A DNA stretch of 11,122 nucleotides from Spirochaetales bacterium (GTDB lineage Bacteria > Spirochaetota > Spirochaetia > JABMQR01), in NCBI GenBank assembly GCA_023139255.1, contig JAGLNY010000058.1, positions 1-11,122 of the forward strand, given 5' to 3'. The position numbers and the translations under genes were made by a program. Under the pieces are notes generated by a model. The model was not told the origin of the DNA and searched no databases. It saw only the letters and a list, made by a program, of their open reading frames with translations. How positions within the stretch are numbered: position 1 is the stretch's first letter; each line of letters opens with the position of its first letter. Positions 6,147-11,122 of the stretch are shown here, piece after piece.

Positions 6147-7193
6147 ATGGATGAACGAATCAGGAACCTGAAAGAACAGCTTGGAGAGAGGCTTATTATC
6201 CCTGCCCACCATTATCAACGGCCGGAAATTATTGCGTGTGCTGATATTGTCGGGGACTCATATAAACTTTCCGTCGATGTCAGCAATACCGATGCCGAGT
6301 ATATCGTATTCTGCGGTGTCAAATTTATGGCCGAGGGAGCTGCTATCCTGGCAGGAGAACACCAGAAAATCATCCTCCCTGCCCCAAATGCAGGGTGCCC
6401 GATGGCCGATATGATTTCGATCGGTCAGGCAGAGAGCGCAATGCAGAATATACACGAATTCTGCGGTCAGGATGCCGTACCCGTCGTTTACATGAATGCA
6501 TACGGCGACATAAAAGCCCTCAGCGGACGATACGGCGGCTCAGTATGCACCAGCTCGAATGCACAGAAAATTATGACTCATTACCTGCAGAAAAACCTCC
6601 CCATTTTCTTTATCCCTGACTATTGCCTGGGCATAAACACCGCCCGGGAACTCTCCATACCTGATGAGCAGATTGCAGTTGTGAGACGGGACTGCACTAT
6701 CGAGACATCAGGAAAACCGGAAGATATCAAACTGTTTCTCTGGGACGGAAACTGCCGGGTGCATCAAAGATTTACGGTAAAGCATATTGAACGCATCCGT
6801 GATGAGCATCCTGGAATAACAGTTATTGTACACCCTGAAGTCAAAGAACCGGTTGCTGCAGCGGCTGATTATGCCGGATCCACTCAATATATCTACAACA
6901 CCATAAAGGAATCACCGGCAAACACTATCTGGGGAGTTGGTACCGAGTATAACTTTGTATCCCGGATCGCATCTGAGTTCCCGGACAAGCAAGTTTTCCC
7001 GATCTTCGTGTCGCGCTGCGAAAATATGGAAAAAACGAACATTGCAAATCTGCACAGCATGCTTAAAGCAATTGCTGACGGCACCCTGGCTGTGAAATAT
7101 AGGAATCATATAATTACCGTACCCAAATCCGTCAGGAAAGAAGCTGCTCTGTCGCTCAATACCATGATAGATATTGTTCAGGGGGAAACGTAA
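6147..7193 (+). CDS. nadA: Quinolinate synthase (4Fe-4S)
   Basis: 348 residues. NadA condenses iminoaspartate with dihydroxyacetone phosphate to quinolinate, using an oxygen-sensitive [4Fe-4S] cluster with three cysteine ligands. The expected three are C84 (NAGCPMADM), C203 (WDGNCRVHQ) and C291 (SRCENMEKTN). Other family landmarks: AHHYQRPEI (20-28), DSYKLS (37-42), FCGVKFMAEGA (55-65), TSSNA (135-139), PDYCLG (157-162), HPE (229-231), GST (244-246) and GTEYNF (265-270). The start has AAAAGGAATGA upstream. It ends TAATG, overlapping the nadB start by one base, so the two are probably translationally coupled and made together. That fits delivery of unstable iminoaspartate from NadB to NadA. 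Confidence 0.96.
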   Translation: MDERIRNLKEQLGERLIIPAHHYQRPEIIACADIVGDSYKLSVDVSNTDAEYIVFCGVKFMAEGAAILAGEHQKIILPAPNAGCPMADMISIGQAESAMQNIHEFCGQDAVPVVYMNAYGDIKALSGRYGGSVCTSSNAQKIMTHYLQKNLPIFFIPDYCLGINTARELSIPDEQIAVVRRDCTIETSGKPEDIKLFLWDGNCRVHQRFTVKHIERIRDEHPGITVIVHPEVKEPVAAAADYAGSTQYIYNTIKESPANTIWGVGTEYNFVSRIASEFPDKQVFPIFVSRCENMEKTNIANLHSMLKAIADGTLAVKYRNHIITVPKSVRKEAALSLNTMIDIVQGET

Positions 7194-8770
7194 TGGAAAA
7201 TATGTACGATGCTTATGATGCTGTTATCATCGGTACCGGAATTGCCGGCCTCACCTGCGGGATCAATCTAAAGGAAGCCGGGAAAAAAGTCCTGCTCATT
7301 ACCAAAGAATCCGCGATTTCTGATACCAACACCCATCATGCACAAGGCGGGATTATTGCATGGCGTAAAGATGATACGGCTGAAAGTCTGGAAAAAGATA
7401 TACTTGAGGCGGGGTGCGAATATAATAACAGCAGTGCAGTCAGGGAGCTAAGTGAAAACGGTCCCCGTCTGGTTATCGATTTTCTTATCGACCATACCGG
7501 TACCAGATTTGATCACAATGATGCCGGGGAGCTGGACTACACTGAAGAGGCTGCCCACACTCACAGGAGGATAGTTCATTATCAGGATTTGACCGGGGAG
7601 GAGATCCAGAGGTCATTGACGGCATATGCGGAAAAAACCGGCCTGCAGATATTGACAAATACCACAGCTGTAGACCTTGTAACAAACAACCATCACTCCC
7701 TCGACACACAAGAACTGTATGCTGTCAGGGAAGTTATGGGGGTATATGCACTGGATAATTCATCCGGGAATGTCAGGAAGATTCCTGCTCACAATGTCAT
7801 ACTTGCAACCGGTGGTATCGGTAATCTCTATCAACATACAACAAACCCAAAATCAGCAACAGGCGATGGTATTGCCATGGCTTACCGGGCAGGAGCGGAT
7901 ATAATTAACGCGGAATTTGTGCAGTTTCATCCTACTGCACTCTTTCACCGCGATATCAAGCGTTTCCTCATCTCTGAATCTCTCAGAGGCGAAGGGGCAA
8001 AGCTGTTAGATTCAAAAGGACGCCGGTTTATGCAGGATTACTCAAAACTGCAGGATCTTGCACCTCGCGATGTAGTAGCAAGAAGTATCTACAATAAAAT
8101 GGGGGAAGATGGTTCAGAGCATGTTCTGCTTGACCTTGCCAGCCACTATACCGGGACAGAACCTATTGAAAAACGGTTCTCAAAAATTTATTCAACCTGC
8201 CTGGAAGGTGGAATTGATATCACCCGGGAACCTATCCCGGTAGTTCCGGCAGCCCACTATTTCTGCGGCGGTATAAAAGTGGATGTAAGCGGGGCAACAT
8301 CAATTGGAAACCTCTTTGCAATCGGTGAAGTAAGCTGCACTGGACTGCACGGCGCTAACAGGCTCGCCTCAACTTCATTGCTTGAAGGGTTGTTATGGGG
8401 AAAAAATTGTGCTGATTCCATAATCAGAAGCCGTAACCGGATAACCGCAGGAAGATTCGATGCCATCCCTGACTGGAGCACCCCGGAATCCGGGACAGAA
8501 TTTGACCCGCTTCTGTTGAAACAGGACTGGCAGGAGATAAAAATGACTATGTGGAATTATGCCGGTATTGTGCGGACCTCAAGAGGGTTGAAACGCGCCC
8601 GGGCCGATTTAAGTTACTTTTCTCACAGAATATTCGATTTTTACCAGAGTTCAGCAATGAATAAGGAAATTATAGAGCTCAGGAATGCCGTTATTTGTGC
8701 CGGTATCATTGTGAATGCAGCACTTCATAACACCCGTCCGATCGGCTGCCACTATATCGCGGACAGATGA
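7193..8770 (+). CDS. nadB: L-aspartate oxidase
   Basis: 525 residues of the succinate dehydrogenase/fumarate reductase flavoprotein family. It oxidises L-aspartate to iminoaspartate with FAD; fumarate or O2 can re-oxidise the flavin, so it can work without oxygen. Evidence: FAD loop IIGTGIAGL (12-20); HAQGGI (49-54); EEAAHTHRR (118-126); GGIGNLY (207-213); FVQFHPT (242-248); SLRGEGA (263-269); and the active-site residues matching E. coli R290, H351 and R386, here R292 (APRDVVAR), H355 (AHYFCGG) and R390 (GANRLASTSLLEG). A helical C-terminal domain follows, ending TRPIGCHY. It is last in the operon and convergent with the acetyltransferase gene 23 bases on; no clear terminator is seen between them. 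Confidence 0.96.
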   Translation: MENMYDAYDAVIIGTGIAGLTCGINLKEAGKKVLLITKESAISDTNTHHAQGGIIAWRKDDTAESLEKDILEAGCEYNNSSAVRELSENGPRLVIDFLIDHTGTRFDHNDAGELDYTEEAAHTHRRIVHYQDLTGEEIQRSLTAYAEKTGLQILTNTTAVDLVTNNHHSLDTQELYAVREVMGVYALDNSSGNVRKIPAHNVILATGGIGNLYQHTTNPKSATGDGIAMAYRAGADIINAEFVQFHPTALFHRDIKRFLISESLRGEGAKLLDSKGRRFMQDYSKLQDLAPRDVVARSIYNKMGEDGSEHVLLDLASHYTGTEPIEKRFSKIYSTCLEGGIDITREPIPVVPAAHYFCGGIKVDVSGATSIGNLFAIGEVSCTGLHGANRLASTSLLEGLLWGKNCADSIIRSRNRITAGRFDAIPDWSTPESGTEFDPLLLKQDWQEIKMTMWNYAGIVRTSRGLKRARADLSYFSHRIFDFYQSSAMNKEIIELRNAVICAGIIVNAALHNTRPIGCHYIADR

Positions 8771-8793
8771 GACAAAACGAAGGGGATCCGCTG

Positions 8794-9228
8794 TTATTCT
8801 TGTAAAGCAGTTCCTCCTGCAAGTCGTTTTCCCATGCTGATCCGGTCTTCAACCATGAATCCCGCTGCCTTGTAGAATGCCACGACCTCAGCATTTGTTG
8901 GAAAAATTTGAAGATTTACTTTCGGGCAGCCGATATTCGCCAATGCAGTAACCGCATGATCTACAAGCCGCCGTCCAATACCCTTTCGCCTGTATTCCGG
9001 TTTGACAGCAACAGTGTACAACCATCCGCGGTGGCCATCGTAACCGGACATAACCGTACCTATTATTAAACCATCCTCTTCGGCTACGAAAAACAGATCC
9101 TTCTGGACAGACATCTTGTCGCGAACAACTTTCCGCGGGGCATTATAGGGAGCACTCTTGGGAAAGATCTCTTTCCAGAGCTGCTCCACCGCGTCGGTAT
9201 CTTTAATTTCAAATGACCGTATATTCAT
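8794..9228 (-). CDS. GNAT acetyltransferase, YpeA-like
   Basis: 144 residues with the single-domain GNAT fold. GTVMSGYDGHRG (57-68) is nearly identical to the same stretch of E. coli YpeA. The acetyl-CoA loop is VAVKPEYRRKGIGRRLV (73-89), containing the R-x-x-G-x-G pyrophosphate-binding pattern at R80-G85. NANIGCPKVNLQI-like text (97-108) and a terminal FYKAAGF...GKRL complete the family pattern. The substrate is unknown; YpeA relatives have been linked to lysine acetylation, but nothing here shows the target. GGAAG seven bases upstream supports the ATG. It is monocistronic with its own strong promoter and convergent with nadB. Confidence 0.9.
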   Translation of the reverse strand: MNIRSFEIKDTDAVEQLWKEIFPKSAPYNAPRKVVRDKMSVQKDLFFVAEEDGLIIGTVMSGYDGHRGWLYTVAVKPEYRRKGIGRRLVDHAVTALANIGCPKVNLQIFPTNAEVVAFYKAAGFMVEDRISMGKRLAGGTALQE

Positions 9229-9283
9229 ATTGATTCTTCCAATAATCCTTCTATATCATCACTTTTATTGCAACTCCTATTAC

Positions 9284-9299
9284 AGCAACCCATGTTGCT
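9284..9299. promoter_or_regulatory. Small inverted repeat at the acetyltransferase start site
   Basis: AGCAAC (9284-9289) and GTTGCT (9294-9299) form a perfect 6-bp inverted repeat directly after the -10, over the predicted start. It could be an operator or a 5' RNA hairpin; it is short enough to be chance. Confidence 0.25.
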
Positions 9300-9328
9300 A
9301 TAATATCATCCGACAGATAAGAAGTCAA
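9300..9328 (-). promoter_or_regulatory. Strong promoter of the acetyltransferase gene
   Basis: Minus-strand TTGACT (9328-9323) and TATTAT (9305-9300) are separated by 17 bases, each with five of six consensus matches. The leader to the ATG is about 65 bases. Confidence 0.65.
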
Positions 9329-9586
9329 ACAAAAGAATCCCATGAAAACAATAAAATCGGTTTTATATACAGATTTTTTTGCAGGCCTTCAACCTTTGAG
9401 ATACTATGGACCTGTTCCCTGTCAGCTTAATCCCGTTTGGTTGGACTTCGCCTGTTGTACATTCCTGTCAAAAATATACGCATTTATATATTCACCCCCT
9501 ATCCATATTTTTATAGCATTTTATCATAAGAATAAAACACGGGAAAAAAATGTTACTGCAGCGTGTAATGTATGATAGATTAAACT
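9329..9586. other. Gene-free AT-rich stretch
   Basis: This stretch is part of a gap of about 425 bases between divergent genes. Beyond the acetyltransferase promoter and the downstream operon's promoter region I see no gene, tRNA or stable hairpin. Small open frames here lack ribosome sites and coding character. About 9380-9475 is noticeably less AT-rich than its surroundings and may be a remnant of something, but I cannot identify it. Confidence 0.4.
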
Positions 9587-9631
9587 TAATGTAATATTTC
9601 CTTGACTTATTGTAAGATTTATATTACATTA
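9587..9631 (+). promoter_or_regulatory. Promoter with bracketing inverted repeat, membrane protein/HTH operon
   Basis: TTGACT (9602-9607) and TACATT (9625-9630) with 17-base spacing form the promoter. It is enclosed by a perfect 11-bp inverted repeat, TAATGTAATAT (9587-9597) and ATATTACATTA (9621-9631), centred 34 bp apart, about three helical turns. That is a natural arrangement for autoregulation by the small HTH protein encoded second in this operon. Confidence 0.5.
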
Positions 9632-9654
9632 TAAAAATAGAAAGAGGTGAAATT

Positions 9655-10092
9655 ATGAGTATGCAGATGAAACGGGCTATTATAAATCTGGTTATTTGGG
9701 TATCTGTTACCCTGCTGTTTTTGATTGTGTTTTTCAGTGGTAATACAGTCGCTGCCTGGGGTGACAACAGGGTGAAAATAGTCATGCTGGCTTCTTTGTT
9801 GGGTATAGGATATATCGGGCAATTGATATTAAGCATAGTATTCAGAAAAAGAAAAAATATAATCACCACAGATGAAAGAGATGTGATTATACTGAACAAG
9901 GCTATGTCCAATAGTTTCATAGTCACTTTAATCTATCTATTCCTGGTTGCCATGGCTCTTTATCTATACTATGAAAAAAACGGTTTTGTCCCTGTCGCCT
10001 GGCTGTGGTTTATTGCTTATAATGTGGTAATGGCAGCAAACATTACCACTTCCGGCTTTTTAATTTTTCATCATCATAAAGGCGGTAATTAA
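9655..10092 (+). CDS. Four-helix membrane protein, DUF2178-like
   Basis: 145 residues with four predicted membrane helices at about 7-29, 42-63, 87-108 and 113-137. Between helices 2 and 3 lies a charged cytoplasmic loop, RKRKNIITTDERDVIILNKA (64-83). Its D-E-R-D motif (73-76) is typical of small DUF2178-like membrane proteins that are often paired with an Xre regulator. There is no enzyme motif and no function is assigned. GAGGTGA lies four bases before the ATG. Its stop overlaps the next start by one base (TAATG). Codon use is more AT-rich than in the nad and sugar genes, which could mean later acquisition. The family name is from memory of the motif and is the uncertain part; the membrane topology is clear. 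Confidence 0.75.
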   Translation: MSMQMKRAIINLVIWVSVTLLFLIVFFSGNTVAAWGDNRVKIVMLASLLGIGYIGQLILSIVFRKRKNIITTDERDVIILNKAMSNSFIVTLIYLFLVAMALYLYYEKNGFVPVAWLWFIAYNVVMAANITTSGFLIFHHHKGGN

Positions 10093-10322
10093 TGGTGTAT
10101 ACAGAATGCACTATACATAACCGCGTCAGGACAACTCGCCGGGGCAAGGTTGATATTACCCAGAAAGAACTGGCTGACGCTGTCGGTTGTACACGGCAAA
10201 CAATAGTAGCACTGGAACAGCAGAAATACAGCCCTTCACTGCTCCTTGCAATGAAGATAGCAAAAACCCTTGATGTTTCCCTGGATGAATTGTTTGAGTT
10301 GAAATGTCTTAATGAGCAATAG
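10092..10322 (+). CDS. Small Xre/HTH_3-family transcriptional regulator
   Basis: 76 residues. The helix-turn-helix spans about 23-43: TQKELADAVGCTRQTIVALEQ, where QKELADAVG is helix 2 and TRQTIVALE the recognition helix. It continues KYSPSLLLAMKIAKTLDVSLDELFEL, the standard end of the domain. There is no extra sensor domain, so it resembles the minimal YozG-like regulators that sit beside small membrane proteins. The ATG overlaps the upstream stop, so it is made together with the membrane protein. It probably binds the inverted repeat at 9587-9631 and may be controlled by its membrane partner; both points are inference. Its 3' end is eight bases from the convergent hydrolase gene. Confidence 0.88.
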   Translation: MVYTECTIHNRVRTTRRGKVDITQKELADAVGCTRQTIVALEQQKYSPSLLLAMKIAKTLDVSLDELFELKCLNEQ

Positions 10323-10330
10323 AAACAGCA

Positions 10331-11122
10331 TTATCGGTTCTTTTTCATGAGACTTTTCGTGAGACGCTGCTTCCGGTAATAAATCACATATACCAAACAA
10401 CCTACAGTTAGAACCAAACAGCCTATTGCTATGTAATAATATATCCTTCTATCCGTGTCACCGTTATAGTACCGATATTCAGCATTTGCCTGTTTTACTG
10501 TCTTTGTGGAAAAAAGATCACTGATTTTATAAGATTGTTTATCTTCTGATGATTTGCCGATTTCTTCTGCCACTTTCAGTACAACAACCTCATCGAACTG
10601 ATGCCAGTAATAAAGATATATCATACCATTCCGCAGATCGAAAATATTTGAGTAGAGAGTATTCGTGTTAGCTCCCTCAACATGAACTGCATCCAGGATA
10701 GACCGGAAATTATTTATTGTTAAGCTGTTTTCGTCCTGGAGTTCCTGCAGCATTGTCCGGGCTGTGTCGTATCTCCAGCAAGGATAACTGCCATAATAAT
10801 TTTCCGGGTTTGCCCGGTTGATATTTGTCGAGATCAGAAATCCATCGCCTTTCAGCTTCCTGGTAAAAGCAAGTTCCCCGTCGGTCCCAACACTGATAAC
10901 AACTGCATCCCCCGTTGCATCCGCTATGAAAATCTGATATTTCATTGGTATTCCCCAGTTGTATCGATAATGACTCTTAGCCATATCAATAACTTCTTCT
11001 ACCGTGGCAGCTTCCCTCATGAATGTATACACGATCCACCCGTCGGGCAAAGCGAGTAATTCCTGATGCGGATTCAAATCTAAAGGGGGTAATCCGTTCG
11101 TGTCAAAAGCAAGTCCTTTTTC
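10331..11122 (-). CDS. C45/choloylglycine-hydrolase-like Ntn hydrolase with C-terminal anchor (5' end off window)
   Basis: 263 residues are visible and the frame is open to the window edge, so a TTG at 11077 is internal. EKGLAFDTNGLP at the edge, YQIFIADATGDAVVIS, LISTNINRANP and NTLYSNIFDLRNGMIYLYYWHQFDEVV match the linear-amide C-N hydrolases (penicillin V acylase, bile-salt hydrolase, peptidase C45). These cleave linear amides using an N-terminal Cys freed by autoprocessing. That Cys, and any signal peptide, lie beyond base 11122, so activity cannot be judged. STNINR probably holds the oxyanion-site Asn. About 55 residues follow the domain and include one membrane helix (IYYYIAIGCLVLTVGCLVYVIYY) and a basic tail (KQR...KKNR). 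This predicts an enzyme outside the inner membrane with its tail in the cytoplasm. The substrate is unknown. Confidence 0.78.
   Translation of the reverse strand, partial: EKGLAFDTNGLPPLDLNPHQELLALPDGWIVYTFMREAATVEEVIDMAKSHYRYNWGIPMKYQIFIADATGDAVVISVGTDGELAFTRKLKGDGFLISTNINRANPENYYGSYPCWRYDTARTMLQELQDENSLTINNFRSILDAVHVEGANTNTLYSNIFDLRNGMIYLYYWHQFDEVVVLKVAEEIGKSSEDKQSYKISDLFSTKTVKQANAEYRYYNGDTDRRIYYYIAIGCLVLTVGCLVYVIYYRKQRLTKSLMKKNR

Noticed and set aside
8771..8793. Shared bidirectional terminator between nadB and the acetyltransferase gene
   Set aside because: I found no stem with a T-run in the 23-base gap or its edges.
9342..9575. 77-codon plus-strand open frame in the intergenic gap
   Set aside because: It has no ribosome site and an odd composition with no recognisable domain, and it runs through AT-rich sequence before the real promoter.
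10331..11077. Complete 248-residue hydrolase starting at TTG 11077
   Set aside because: The frame stays open upstream to the window edge and reads EKGLAFDTNGLP, a conserved internal stretch of the family, so the gene is truncated by the window rather than starting there.

Overview
The window is bacterial chromosome of moderate GC (mid-40s % by eye), with compact operons, Shine-Dalgarno sites and sigma-70-like promoters. A SlyX homologue, a YpeA-type acetyltransferase, a complete de novo NAD operon and a small secreted TPR-like protein suggest a diderm, possibly anaerobic bacterium. A spirochaete-like host would fit, but this is a weak inference because no phylogenetic marker is present.

Layout. 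1-280 (-): 5' part of a secreted, TPR-like protein with its own promoter. 424-792 (+): a relic ORF in which a HicB-antitoxin-like ribbon-helix-helix segment is joined in frame to the C-terminus of pseudouridine-5'-phosphate glycosidase (PsuG). 4649-833 (-): a translationally coupled three-gene sugar operon (fucose/arabinose-isomerase-like protein, class II aldolase, FGGY kinase). Its promoter lies between two near-identical LacI-type operators. 4976-4770 (-): slyX. 5278-8770 (+): nadC-nadA-nadB, turning aspartate into nicotinate mononucleotide. The nadC leader holds a perfect 9-bp-arm palindrome over the promoter and a 133-bp nested inverted-repeat element that looks like a MITE. 9228-8794 (-): YpeA-like GNAT acetyltransferase. 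9229-9654: AT-rich gene-free gap. 9655-10322 (+): four-helix membrane protein coupled to a small Xre-type regulator, with an 11-bp inverted repeat around the promoter. 11122-10331 (-): C-terminal part of a C45/choloylglycine-hydrolase-like Ntn enzyme with a C-terminal membrane anchor, cut by the window edge.

How the genes fit together. The sugar operon supplies the three classic steps aldose to ketose, ketose to ketose phosphate, and aldol cleavage to a triose phosphate plus an aldehyde. The actual sugar cannot be read from sequence. The nad operon makes quinolinate from aspartate and DHAP (NadB, NadA) and then converts it to NaMN (NadC). The membrane protein/HTH pair looks like a self-regulated module of unknown function. 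No rRNA, tRNA, CRISPR array or intact transposase was seen, and no convincing intrinsic terminator was found at any operon end.
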